Source of the DNA: Streptomyces eurythermus
GTDB lineage: Bacteria > Actinomycetota > Actinomycetes > Streptomycetales > Streptomycetaceae
DNA length: 64,000 bases
Direction of reading: 5' to 3'
NCBI RefSeq assembly: GCF_014649115.1
Contig: NZ_BMSK01000019.1
Coordinates: 382 to 64,381 of the forward strand
A program made the position numbers and the translations under genes. The notes under the pieces are model-generated. The model ran no database searches. It saw only the letters and a program-made list of their open reading frames with translations, and had not been told where the DNA came from. Below are positions 27,207-35,046 of the stretch, one piece after another (the stretch's first letter is position 1; every line of letters starts with the position of its first letter).

Positions 27207-27249
27207 TTACTCGCAGTAACAGCCGCCGCGTTTACCAAGATTTGGTAAA
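27207..27249. promoter_or_regulatory. Pair of palindromes TTACTCGCAGTAA and TTTACCAAGATTTGGTAAA
   Basis: TTACTCGCAGTAA (27207-27219) shares the TTACT/AGTAA half-sites of the site at 27075. TTTACCAA-GAT-TTGGTAAA (27231-27249) has 8-bp perfect arms extended by imperfect G/C pairs, so it could be an operator or a weak terminator of the trx-like gene. Confidence 0.5.
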
Positions 27250-27321
27250 GCGCGGCCGCCGTGACGCCTTGGCGGAGAATCTTTCACCACGGCATCACAA
27301 GCCGTGGCCGGGTACCGCCCC

Positions 27322-28293
27322 TCAGAAAAGGGCGCGCGCGAGGGCCCTGCGAGCCGCCACGACCCGCGGGTCCTCCTGGCCCACGACCTCGAACAGCTCC
27401 AGCAGCCGGCGCCGTACGGCGTCCCGGTCGTCACCCGCCGTACGCTGCACGGTCTCGATCAGCCGGCCGAACGCGTCCTCGACATGACCGCCCACCAGGT
27501 CCAGGTCGGCGGCGGCGATCTGCGCCTCGGCGTCCTTGGGCTTGTCGGCGGCTTCCTGACGCACCTTCTGCGGGTCCATCCCCTGCACGCGCCGGAGCAA
27601 CTCGGCCTGCGCCAGGCCCAGCTTGGCCTCGAGGTGGGCCGGATCGTCGGCCAGCACGTTCTGGTACGCCCGCACGGCGCCGTCCAGGTCGCCCGCGTCC
27701 AGCGCCTGCGCGGCGGCGTTCAGCGCCGCGTCGTACGGGCCCTCGGCCGGCGCGGCCACCGGCGCGCCGCCCGGCTCGGCCTCCGGGTCGACGGTCAGAC
27801 CGGTCAGCCCGAAGCGCTGCTCGGCCACCGCCACCAGCTGGTCCAGGGTCTCCCGGATCTGCTGCTCGCCGGCCGCGCCCTGGAAGAGCGGGAGGGCCTG
27901 GCCCGCGACGACGGCGAAGACGGCCGGGATGCCCTGGATCCCGAACTGCTGCATCAGCATCTGGTTGGCGTCGACGTCGATCTTGGCGAGGAGGAAGCGC
28001 CCGTTGTACTCGACGGCCAGCCGCTCCAGGACCGGGCTCAGCTGCTTGCAGGGCTGACACCACTCGGCCCAGAAGTCGATGACGACGGGGACTTCGGCGG
28101 AGCGCTGCAGGACGTCCCGCTCGAATCCTGCCTCATCGACGTCGATGACGAGATCGGCCGGGGAGACGGCCCCCGTGCCGCCCTGCCGGGCGGCTTCGGC
28201 GCGCGCCTGCTCGGCCTTGGCCTTGGCCTCCTGGGCCGCCTTCACCGCGGCGAGGTCGACGACACCGCTCATGGACATGTTCCGTGGCTGCAT
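27322..28293 (-). CDS. CnoX/YbbN-like thioredoxin-domain co-chaperone
   Basis: The 323-residue protein starts at ATG 28293 after GGGAGGAT. A coiled Ala/Glu/Lys-rich leader precedes a thioredoxin fold with FWAEWCQPCKQL (Cys79, Cys82) and the cis-Pro segment IQGIPAVFAVV. The C-terminal ~150 residues are TPR-like helices (ALDAGDLDGAVRAYQNVLADDP). This matches the CnoX (YbbN) family, which protects folding proteins from oxidation and hands them to chaperones; the CxxC suggests redox activity too. The divergent gene encodes a TetR regulator. Confidence 0.9.
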   Translation of the reverse strand: MQPRNMSMSGVVDLAAVKAAQEAKAKAEQARAEAARQGGTGAVSPADLVIDVDEAGFERDVLQRSAEVPVVIDFWAEWCQPCKQLSPVLERLAVEYNGRFLLAKIDVDANQMLMQQFGIQGIPAVFAVVAGQALPLFQGAAGEQQIRETLDQLVAVAEQRFGLTGLTVDPEAEPGGAPVAAPAEGPYDAALNAAAQALDAGDLDGAVRAYQNVLADDPAHLEAKLGLAQAELLRRVQGMDPQKVRQEAADKPKDAEAQIAAADLDLVGGHVEDAFGRLIETVQRTAGDDRDAVRRRLLELFEVVGQEDPRVVAARRALARALF

Positions 28294-28400
28294 GCGTCTA
28301 TCCTCCCCCGAGCCGGCGCCTGAACGAAAAAGCATTGTGTGGCGCCGGGTCCCCACCCGCGCCTTGTGGCCATCGCCCGTGTACGTCCCTCACGAGCTTT

Positions 28401-28417
28401 CGCTACGAGTCGTAGCG
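28401..28417. promoter_or_regulatory. Palindrome CGCTACG-AGT-CGTAGCG between trx-like gene and tetR
   Basis: Perfect 7-bp arms around AGT lie 84 bp upstream of the TetR start and 107 bp upstream of the divergent thioredoxin-domain gene. It is a good candidate operator for the adjacent TetR protein. Confidence 0.55.
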
Positions 28418-28500
28418 TAATGCCACGCGGGCATCGCGCGACACCACACCCCGGTGATCTCCCTCACGGCCCTCCGGGACCCGCCGGTTATGGTCGGGGA

Positions 28501-29127
28501 ATGCAGAGCCGCACCCCCGCCAGCCGAACCGGACGCCCGCGCAGCGCCGCCGCGGACACCGCGATCCTGGCCGCGACCCGGGAGGCTCTGGTCGAGCTGG
28601 GCTGGTCCAAGCTCACCCTGTCGGACGTCGCGACGCGCGCCGGGGTTGCCAAGACGACCCTGTACCGCCGCTGGGCCGGCAAGAACGAGCTGGTCGTGGA
28701 CGCCGTCGCGGAACTCTTCGACGAGCTGGAACTCCCCGACCTCGGCAGCCTCGCCGCCGACATCGAGGGCGTGGTCCTGCAGTTCGCGGCCATCCTCGCG
28801 CGCCCGGAGGCCCGCAGCGGGCTGATGGCGGTGGTCGCCGAGTCCACCCGCGACGACGCGCTGCGCGAACGCATCCGCGCCTCGATCGTGGACCGGCAGA
28901 TGCGCCTGGTCCTCCAGGGCCGCGCCCGCGCCCAGCACCGCGGCGAACTCCCCCCGGAGCCGGACCCCGAGCAGGCGGCCCGCACGGTCGACCTGATCTT
29001 CGACATGGTCGCGGGCGCGGTGGTCCACCGCACCCTGGTCAGCGGCAAACCCGCCGACGGGGAATGGGTCCACAGCTTCATCCGGGTCCTCCTGCTGGGC
29101 CTGGTGGGTGCGTCCCGGACCCCCTGA
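28501..29127 (+). CDS. TetR/AcrR-family regulator
   Basis: The 208-residue protein starts at ATG 28501 (MQSRTPASRTGRPRSAAADTAIL). The HTH is VELGWSKLTLSDVATRAGVAKTTLYRRWAGKNELV; the C-terminal part matches the TetR_C_16-type helical domain (LARPEARSGLMAVVAESTRD). It is convergent with icmA and divergent from the thioredoxin-domain gene. Targets are unknown; the palindrome at 28401 suggests autoregulation. Confidence 0.92.
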   Translation: MQSRTPASRTGRPRSAAADTAILAATREALVELGWSKLTLSDVATRAGVAKTTLYRRWAGKNELVVDAVAELFDELELPDLGSLAADIEGVVLQFAAILARPEARSGLMAVVAESTRDDALRERIRASIVDRQMRLVLQGRARAQHRGELPPEPDPEQAARTVDLIFDMVAGAVVHRTLVSGKPADGEWVHSFIRVLLLGLVGASRTP

Positions 29128-29138
29128 AGACCCGCATG

Positions 29139-29180
29139 GACGTGCCGCCCGCCGGGACACTTCCCGGCGGGCGGCACGTC
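29139..29180. terminator. Bidirectional hairpin between tetR and icmA
   Basis: A perfect 19-bp stem (29139-29157 with 29162-29180) encloses the 4-nt loop CACT. It lies between two convergent genes, 11 bp from each stop codon. Confidence 0.85.
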
Positions 29181-29190
29181 GGCGGTCCGG

Positions 29191-30891
29191 TCAGAAGCCG
29201 GCCGGCTCGGTGTAGACCCCCCACTCGTCCCGCAGCACCCCGCAGATCTCGCCCAGGGTGGCCTCGGCGCGTACGGCGTCCAGCATCGACTCGATCATGT
29301 TGGCCCCGGAGCGGGCCGCCGCCAGCATGCCGTCGAGGGCGGCGCGCACGGCCGTCTCGTCGCGGGCCTCCTTGCGCTCGGCGAGGGCCCGGACCTGCTC
29401 GCGCTCCACCTCGTGGCTGACCCGCAGGATCTCCAGGTCCCCGGTCACCGACCCGGTGTGGACGTTGACGCCCACCACCTTCTTGTCGCCCTTCTCCAGC
29501 GCCTGCTGGTAGCGGAAGGCGGACTCGGCTATCTCGCCGGTGAACCAGCCGTCCTCTATACCGCGCAGAATCCCGGAGGTGATGGGCCCGATCGGGTGAC
29601 GCCCGTCCGGGTGAGCCCGCAGGCCCCGCTCCTTGATCTGCTCGAATATCTTCTCCGCGTCCGCCTCGATCCGGTCCGTCAGCTGCTCGACGTACCAGGA
29701 ACCGCCCAGCGGGTCGGCCACATTGGCGACCCCGGTCTCCTCCATCAGCACCTGCTGGGTGCGCAGCGCGATCTCCGCCGCCTGCTCGCTGGGCAGCGCG
29801 AGGGTCTCGTCCAGGGCGTTGGTGTGCAGCGAGTTCGTCCCGCCGAGCACGGCGGCCAGCGCCTCCACGGCCGTACGCACCACGTTGTTGTACGGCTGCT
29901 GCGCGGTCAGCGACACACCGGCCGTCTGGGTGTGGAACCGGAGCCACTGCGCCTTGTCGCTCTTCGCCCCGTACACGTCCCGCATCCACCGTGCCCAGAT
30001 GCGCCGGGCCGCGCGGAACTTGGCGATCTCCTCGAAGAAGTCCACGTGCGCGTCGAAGAAGAAGGACAGCCCCGGTGCGAAGACGTCCACGTCCAGGCCG
30101 CGGCTGAGCCCCAGCTCGACGTACCCGAACCCGTCGGCCAGGGTGTACGCCAGCTCCTGCGCGGCCGTGGCCCCGGCCTCCCGGATGTGGTAGCCGGAGA
30201 CCGACAGCGGCTTGTACGCGGGGATGCCCGCCGCGCAGTACTCCATCAGGTCGCCGATCAGCCGCAGATGGGGCTCCGGCTGGAAGAGCCACTCCTTCTG
30301 CGCGATGTACTCCTTGAAGATGTCCGTCTGGAGGGTCCCGTTGAGCACCCGCGGATCGACACCCTGCCGCTCGGCGGCGACCAGGTACATGCAGAAGACG
30401 GGCACGGCCGGACCGCTGATGGTCATGGAGGTCGTCACATCCCCCAGCGGGATGTCCTTGAACAGCACCTCCATGTCGGCGGCCGAGTCGATGGCGACCC
30501 CGCAGTGCCCGACCTCGCCGAGGGAGCGCGGGTCGTCGGAGTCGCGCCCCATGAGCGTCGGCATGTCGAAGGCGACGGACAGCCCTCCGCCGCCCGCCGC
30601 GAGGATCATCTTGTACCGCTCGTTGGTCTGCTCGGCGTTGCCGAAGCCGGCGAACTGGCGGATGGTCCAGGTGCGCCCCCGGTAGCCGGTCGGATGGAGC
30701 CCGCGCGTGAAGGGGTACTCCCCGGGCCAGCCGATCCGCTCGAATCCCTCGTACGTGTCACCCGGCCGGGGCCCGTACACCGGTTCCACGGGGTCACCGG
30801 AGAGTGTGGTGAAGTCCGCGTCCCGCTTGCGCGCGGCGTCGTAACGGGCCTGCCAGCGACGGCGGCCTTCCTCGATGGCGTGAGCGTCCAT
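29191..30891 (-). CDS. icmA: Isobutyryl-CoA mutase large subunit IcmA
   Basis: The 566-residue B12-dependent mutase subunit interconverts isobutyryl-CoA and n-butyryl-CoA, linking valine catabolism to fatty-acid and polyketide building blocks. Length equals the published S. cinnamonensis IcmA, and the residues that distinguish it from methylmalonyl-CoA mutase, Phe80 (TIRQFAGFG) and Gln198 (EYIAQKEW), are both present when counted from ATG 30891. The cobalamin-binding small subunit IcmB is not in the window. There is almost no room for a Shine-Dalgarno, and a promoter ends 7 nt before the ATG, so the mRNA is probably leaderless. Confidence 0.95.
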   Translation of the reverse strand: MDAHAIEEGRRRWQARYDAARKRDADFTTLSGDPVEPVYGPRPGDTYEGFERIGWPGEYPFTRGLHPTGYRGRTWTIRQFAGFGNAEQTNERYKMILAAGGGGLSVAFDMPTLMGRDSDDPRSLGEVGHCGVAIDSAADMEVLFKDIPLGDVTTSMTISGPAVPVFCMYLVAAERQGVDPRVLNGTLQTDIFKEYIAQKEWLFQPEPHLRLIGDLMEYCAAGIPAYKPLSVSGYHIREAGATAAQELAYTLADGFGYVELGLSRGLDVDVFAPGLSFFFDAHVDFFEEIAKFRAARRIWARWMRDVYGAKSDKAQWLRFHTQTAGVSLTAQQPYNNVVRTAVEALAAVLGGTNSLHTNALDETLALPSEQAAEIALRTQQVLMEETGVANVADPLGGSWYVEQLTDRIEADAEKIFEQIKERGLRAHPDGRHPIGPITSGILRGIEDGWFTGEIAESAFRYQQALEKGDKKVVGVNVHTGSVTGDLEILRVSHEVEREQVRALAERKEARDETAVRAALDGMLAAARSGANMIESMLDAVRAEATLGEICGVLRDEWGVYTEPAGF

Positions 30892-30898
30892 ACCCTCG

Positions 30899-30928
30899 AA
30901 TTTACTTGGACGTCCTAGTAAATGTCGA
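30899..30928 (-). promoter_or_regulatory. icmA promoter with operator palindrome in the spacer
   Basis: On the - strand TCGACA (30928-30923) and TAAATT (30904-30899) are spaced by 18 bp, ending 7 nt before the icmA ATG. The spacer and box edges form a 24-bp dyad (30900-30923): ATTTACT and AGTAAAT arms around the self-complementary core GGACGTCC, with one mismatched pair. A repressor here would block the promoter directly. Confidence 0.7.
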
Positions 30929-30965
30929 TGGCAGACCGCCGCACGGCATCCGTACGGCGGTGTCG

Positions 30966-31304
30966 CTACGCCTCGGCGACGGCCGGGGTCTGCTCGGCGA
31001 CCTTGGCCTCGAGCTCGTGGCTGATCTTGCGCTCGACGAAGAACGCGGCCGTGGGGATCGTGCCCGCGATCAGCACCCACAGCTGCTTGCCGACCGGCCA
31101 CTTCGCCTTGGAGCCCAGGTCGAAGGCGAAGACCAGGTAGACGACGTACAGCCAGCCGTGGGCGATGGCGACGACCCGCGTGAAGTCGGCGGCGCCGTCC
31201 ATGTCCAGCCCGTACTTCGCGATCATGCTCAGGCACAGCAGCACCAGCAGGACGCCCGTGGTGTAGGCGAGGACGCGGTAGCGGGTCAGCACGCTCTTTT
31301 TCAT
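30966..31304 (-). CDS. DUF3817 small integral membrane protein
   Basis: The 112-residue protein starts at ATG 31304 (MKKSVLTRYRVLAYTTGVLLVLL); GTG 31322 would add six residues. Three hydrophobic segments with the family signature AHGWLYVVYLVFAFDLGSKAKWP are visible. A second DUF3817 gene lies at 35337-35681. Function unknown. Confidence 0.88.
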   Translation of the reverse strand: MKKSVLTRYRVLAYTTGVLLVLLCLSMIAKYGLDMDGAADFTRVVAIAHGWLYVVYLVFAFDLGSKAKWPVGKQLWVLIAGTIPTAAFFVERKISHELEAKVAEQTPAVAEA

Positions 31305-31347
31305 GGAGTCGAGCGTAACCACCCGTTCCGGGAGATCTTGTCCCGGG

Positions 31348-31857
31348 TCACTCCTCCGTGAAGTCGTGTGCCGCGATCCGCAGGGGACGGAACATCGCGA
31401 AGATCTCGCGGCACTCCTCCGCGTCGTACGCCCCGAGCCCGAAGTCCATGGCCATCAGGTCGCGGGTGGCCGCGTCGACCACCTCGCGGCCCTTGTCGGT
31501 GATGACGGCGAGGGTGCCCCGGCCGTCGTTGGGGTTGGGACGCTTGGCCACCAGCCCGGACTTCACCAGCCGGTCCACGGTGTTCGTCACGGACGTGGGG
31601 TGCACCATCAGCCGCTCACCGATCTTGGACATCGGCAGCTCACCGGCCTTGGAGAAGGTGAGCAGCACGAGCGCCTCGTAGCGGGCGAACGTCAGCCCGT
31701 ACGGCTTGACCACCGCGTCGACCTCCGCGAGCAGGATCTGCTGGGCCCGCATGATGGAGGTGATCGCGGCCATGGAGGGCACGTTTCCCCATCGCTGCTT
31801 CCACAGCTCGTCGGCGCGGGCGATGGGGTCGAACGGAAGGCTGAGAGGCTTGGGCAC
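31348..31857 (-). CDS. MarR-family transcriptional regulator
   Basis: The 169-residue protein has the winged-helix DNA-binding domain LPMSKIGERLMVHPTSVTNTVDRLVKSGLVAKRPNPNDGRGTLAVITDKG with the MarR wing. It begins at GTG 31857. It is followed on the same strand by the DUF3817 gene after 43 bp, and icmA lies beyond. Control of icmA is possible but unproven. Confidence 0.92.
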   Translation of the reverse strand: MPKPLSLPFDPIARADELWKQRWGNVPSMAAITSIMRAQQILLAEVDAVVKPYGLTFARYEALVLLTFSKAGELPMSKIGERLMVHPTSVTNTVDRLVKSGLVAKRPNPNDGRGTLAVITDKGREVVDAATRDLMAMDFGLGAYDAEECREIFAMFRPLRIAAHDFTEE

Positions 31858-32132
31858 GTCATCAGACCCTACCGGCCGGTCATATGCCGGTCAGCCCTGT
31901 CTCGGCTTTCGGTCACCGGCCGTTCCCACCGGGCGCGCAGGGCGAGCACGCGGCAGCACAGGGTGCCGAGCGCGCCGGCGCCCGCAGGGCGAAACCGCTG
32001 TGGCTGCTTGTAGCTGCTGATCCCCGGTGGGGCTCGACCCCGAGGCGGCCCGCGAGGACACCGCCCGGTCGCCGGCCCGCTCCCCGGGTGCGCCGGAGTC
32101 GGCGTACGGCCCGGCCGGCGGATCCGGCGCGG
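31858..32132. other. Gene-free stretch before the ArsR pseudogene
   Basis: No supported gene. It probably contains the MarR promoter at its left end. The N-terminal part expected of the decayed ArsR-type gene to the right is not recognisable here. Confidence 0.5.
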
Positions 32133-32690
32133 ATGGTGCCGGAGCCGGTGTACGGCCTGGAACGGGCGTGGCGGGTGCTCGTGGAGCCGGACCGGCCGCC
32201 GCTGCGGGCCCTGCTGGAGGCGGACGTGGCCTTCCCCTCGCGGCGGCTGGCCGAGGTGGGGCTCGGCAGGCCGCTGCCGGAGCTGGTCCCCCGGCCGTCC
32301 TGGAACGGCCGGACGCCGGCCCTCGCGCCGCACGTCGAGTACGCCGCGACCTCGGCGGGCAGGGCCTGGCGCTGATGCCGAACGTCTTCTCTTGGCCGGA
32401 CGTGGTCACGGGTTTCGAGGCCCCATGGCAGTCCACACTGGTCCATCCGGCCCGCGGTCTGGGGGCCTGTGGACGGATCCGGGCGCCCGGGGCGCCGAGG
32501 CGCTGGTACGGCTGCCGGGCCGAAACCGGGCCGCCGTCCCCGCGGCGCCGGCGGAACCCTCGACCACCGGTGCCCTCGCCCACCGGCTGGGCCTCGCCCC
32601 GCCCTCGGTGTCGAGGGGGACGGCTCGCCCGGCTCGGACGGAAGGGGCGCGGCGGGACGCGGGCAACCGTCGGGACACGCCCGCACCCGC
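32133..32690 (+). pseudogene. Decayed ArsR-family (winged-helix, DUF5937-type) regulator
   Basis: Three adjacent pieces of one protein appear in three different frames: EPVYGLERAWRVLVEPDRPP... (from 32133, ending at TGA 32373-32375), then GLALMPNVFSWPDVVTGFE in a second frame (about 32355-32460), then GAEALVRLPGRNRAAV...TTGALAHRLGLAPPSVS, the winged-helix part, in a third frame (about 32460-32620). The 3' end is unrecognisable and the N-terminal domain is missing. At least two frameshifts plus loss of both ends make a working protein very unlikely. Sequencing error is the alternative for either frameshift, but not for the missing ends. Confidence 0.8.
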
Positions 32691-32705
32691 CGCCGCGCCC
32701 CCGCT

Positions 32706-33353
32706 CTACTGGGTCCGCCGCCGCAGCTGGTGCCGTACGGCGCGCTGGGCGACCGGGCCCAGGGACTCCACCGCGGCGACCAGGGCCCCCAGCTGCTCCA
32801 GCGCGTCCAGCGCCGCCCCGGCCCCGGCCTCGTCCACCCCTTCGTACAGCTCGATCCCGACGAAGGACGCGGCGACCGCGCGCGCCAGCCCCGCCGGGTC
32901 GGTGAACTCGCCGAACGGTGTCGCCGCCAGGACGCGGCGCAGGACCCGCTCGATCTCGGTGATCCACAGGTCGAGCCCGGCTGCGGTGGCCGGGCCCAGG
33001 CCGGGGTGGGTCGGGGCGCCGGCCAGCAGCTGGCCGAGCAGGGCGACATGGCCCCCGGCCCGCTCACGCTCGTGGATCTCGCGGCCGACGGTCAGGAGTT
33101 CGGACAGCGTGCCCACCTCGGCGAGCCGCTCCCGGTAGCGGGCCACCGCCTTCTCCGCCCCGTACCGGCAGGCCGCGGCGAGCAGCTCGTCCACGGATCC
33201 GAAGTGGTAGAAGACCAGCGCCTGGTTGACACCGGCCGCCGCGGCCACCGTACGGGCCGAGGTCTTGGCGATGCCCTGCTCGGTGAGCGTACGCAGGGCG
33301 CCCTCCAGCAGTCTGGTCTTGGTCTCCAGTGACTTCGCGGTCTCCGGGCTCAT
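32706..33353 (-). CDS. TetR/AcrR-family regulator (probable autorepressor of its operon)
   Basis: The 215-residue protein starts at ATG 33353, overlapping the DUF4166 stop. Its HTH is RTLTEQGIAKTSARTVAAAAGVNQALVFYHFGSVDEL, followed by a helical ligand domain. It is the last gene of a leftward SRPBCC-DUF4166-tetR operon whose promoter region carries two TTTGAGCG...CTCAAA palindromes, so autorepression relieved by a small ligand is inferred. Confidence 0.92.
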   Translation of the reverse strand: MSPETAKSLETKTRLLEGALRTLTEQGIAKTSARTVAAAAGVNQALVFYHFGSVDELLAAACRYGAEKAVARYRERLAEVGTLSELLTVGREIHERERAGGHVALLGQLLAGAPTHPGLGPATAAGLDLWITEIERVLRRVLAATPFGEFTDPAGLARAVAASFVGIELYEGVDEAGAGAALDALEQLGALVAAVESLGPVAQRAVRHQLRRRTQ

Positions 33354-34030
33354 GCGCGCGCCTCCTCCCGCACCGGACGCAGTCCGGGCCGTACGCCGCA
33401 GGCGCGGATGTCGGTGTACGAGGCGGTGAAGGACCCCTCGTAGCCGAAGAGCGGCCCGAAGTACCGGTTCACCACGCGCACCCGGATACGGAAACGGCCG
33501 GTGGTGTCGTCGTAGGACTCGCGCACCTCGGCGGTGGCGCCGACGAGGTCGGGGACGCGTAGGTCCACCGGGCCCTCCCGGAACCGGTGTGTTCCGGAGC
33601 GGATGAGCAGGGAACCGTCGGGTTCGGCGTGGAAGTGCAGGTCGGTGGCGAGGTGCTGGTGGGTGCCGAGGTAGTCCAGGACGCGGTCGCCGCGGGGGCC
33701 GAGGACCATCTGCGCGTCGAAGCGGCGGGGCCGGCCGGGCAGGTCGAAAGTGCGCACGAAGCTCACCGTCTCACGGCCGAAGCCGTCGGTGTACGGCACG
33801 TTCTCGATCACGAAGGGGACGTTCCGGCCGGCCCGCGGGACGAGGATGTTGCGGGTGCCGCCCAGGGCGAGGAACGGCTTCACGAACGCCGGTCCGTGCC
33901 AGATCCGGTCCATCACGCCCCGGCCGGTGCATGCCTCGCCGCTGGCCAGGCCGACGGAGAAGCGGCGGCGCAGCGCGGGGTGGAGGCGGTCGAAAGCGGG
34001 GCCCATCGCGGCCCGGAAGATCGAGGTCAT
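33350..34030 (-). CDS. DUF4166 domain protein
   Basis: The 226-residue protein starts at ATG 34030 (MTSIFRAAMGPAFDRLHPALRRRFSVGL) after GGAG. The body (MDRIWHGPAFVKPFLALGGTRNILVPRAGRNVPFVIENVPY) and the beta-rich C-terminus match DUF4166, a lipid-binding-like fold sometimes fused to saccharopine-dehydrogenase-like proteins. The frame is open back to an ATG at 34153 that overlaps the SRPBCC stop, so a 41-residue Arg/Pro-rich extension is possible. Coupled to the genes on either side; function unknown. Confidence 0.85.
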   Translation of the reverse strand: MTSIFRAAMGPAFDRLHPALRRRFSVGLASGEACTGRGVMDRIWHGPAFVKPFLALGGTRNILVPRAGRNVPFVIENVPYTDGFGRETVSFVRTFDLPGRPRRFDAQMVLGPRGDRVLDYLGTHQHLATDLHFHAEPDGSLLIRSGTHRFREGPVDLRVPDLVGATAEVRESYDDTTGRFRIRVRVVNRYFGPLFGYEGSFTASYTDIRACGVRPGLRPVREEARA

Positions 34031-34149
34031 CGGTACTTCTCCAGGGGCGTCGTCGGTGCGTGTCCGGGGGTGTCCACGGCGCTCGGTCCGCGGGCGTGGC
34101 CGGTGCTCGTCCACAGGCGTCGCCGGTGCTTGTCCGGGGAGGCGCTTCG

Positions 34150-34902
34150 TCATCCGTGTTCCTCCAGCGTCTTCAGCAGGCGGGGCGCCCTGGTGCGGGT
34201 GGCCGGCGTGCGCAGGCAGCGGCGGGCGGCCGGGGTGCCGGCGAGGGGCGCTTTGAACAGGGCGAGGAAGACTCCGGGTACGAGCAGCAGCGGGCACAGG
34301 TAGGCCGTCGCGTCGGCGAAGGGGCCGGGCAGGCCGGGGGGCGAGCCGTGGCCGAGCACGGTCAGGCAGAGGGCGAGGACCAGGGCCCGGACGGTGAGTT
34401 CGGCGAGCCAGTTGCGGCGGGCCCGCTCCGGGGTGATGCCCCGCTCCAGCCAGAGCCGGAGCCGGTCGAAGGACCAGGCGGTCGCCCAGCCCATGAGGGG
34501 GCGGAACAGCAGGCGGTCGGCGAGGGCGCCGAGGAGGCCCCAGCGCGGGCGGTAGTCGTAGCCGGTGAGGAAGCGGACGCCGTGGGCGTCGGGCACGTAG
34601 CGCCAGTAGCCGCTGCCCTCGGCGATGAGGGAGAGGGGGTGCGGGGAGGCGAAGCGCAGGGCGGAGGTGCGGGTGCCGTCGGCGCGTTCCTTCTCGCCGG
34701 CGGCGACGCCGGTGCCGGAGACGGTGAGGAACGGCAGCACGCGCGTGGCGTAGCGGAAGCGCTGCGGTTCGCCTTCCGCGCGCGGGAGGTAGTCGATCTC
34801 GGTGAAGCGCAGGTCCCAGCGTTGGTGCCGGGCGGGGTCCTGGGTGCGCGCCCACAGGTCGTCGAGGTCGGCGCGGATGTGCGTCTCTATGTAGAGACCC
34901 AT
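34150..34902 (-). CDS. SRPBCC (START-like) domain protein with membrane segments
   Basis: The 250-residue protein starts at ATG 34902 (MGLYIETHIRADLDDLWARTQDPARHQRWDLRFTEIDYLP) after GGGGGAA. The first ~150 residues are an SRPBCC-like ligand cavity; the C-terminal part has hydrophobic stretches (TVRALVLALCLTVLGHG; DATAYLCPLLLVPGVFLALF). The family is frequently found with DUF4166, as here, and may bind hydrophobic molecules. It is the first gene of the operon, with two operator palindromes just upstream. Confidence 0.85.
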   Translation of the reverse strand: MGLYIETHIRADLDDLWARTQDPARHQRWDLRFTEIDYLPRAEGEPQRFRYATRVLPFLTVSGTGVAAGEKERADGTRTSALRFASPHPLSLIAEGSGYWRYVPDAHGVRFLTGYDYRPRWGLLGALADRLLFRPLMGWATAWSFDRLRLWLERGITPERARRNWLAELTVRALVLALCLTVLGHGSPPGLPGPFADATAYLCPLLLVPGVFLALFKAPLAGTPAARRCLRTPATRTRAPRLLKTLEEHG

Positions 34903-34926
34903 GTGTTCCCCCACGTGAGCACGGTG

Positions 34927-34987
34927 TTTGAGCGACTGCTCAAATCGTCTGGCGCCGAACGTACACCGCTTTGAGCGATCGCTCAAA
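34927..34987. promoter_or_regulatory. Twin TetR operators upstream of the SRPBCC-DUF4166-tetR operon
   Basis: TTTGAGCGACTGCTCAAA (34927-34944) and the perfect palindrome TTTGAGCGATCGCTCAAA (34970-34987) are 43 bp apart, close to four helical turns. They lie directly before the SRPBCC start at 34902, the right place for the operon-encoded TetR protein. Confidence 0.85.
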
Positions 34988-35046
34988 TGTCGGGGACGGA
35001 AAAACCCCGGCCCAGAGGACCAGGGTTCTCGCGGGAGGGTGCGCCG

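Larger units (their letters stand above)
26697..27321. other. Gene-free 625-bp region upstream of the DUF6230 operon
   Basis: No convincing coding sequence was found. The right half is A/T-richer than its surroundings and holds three short palindromes (27075-27092, 27207-27219, 27231-27249), so it probably contains the promoter and operators of the leftward DUF6230 operon and the 3' end of the trx-like transcript. Confidence 0.6.

Noticed and set aside
34031..34153. Separate small gene between the SRPBCC and DUF4166 genes
   Set aside because: The open stretch is in frame with DUF4166 and is Arg/Pro-rich with tandem micro-repeats; at most it is an N-terminal extension of DUF4166.
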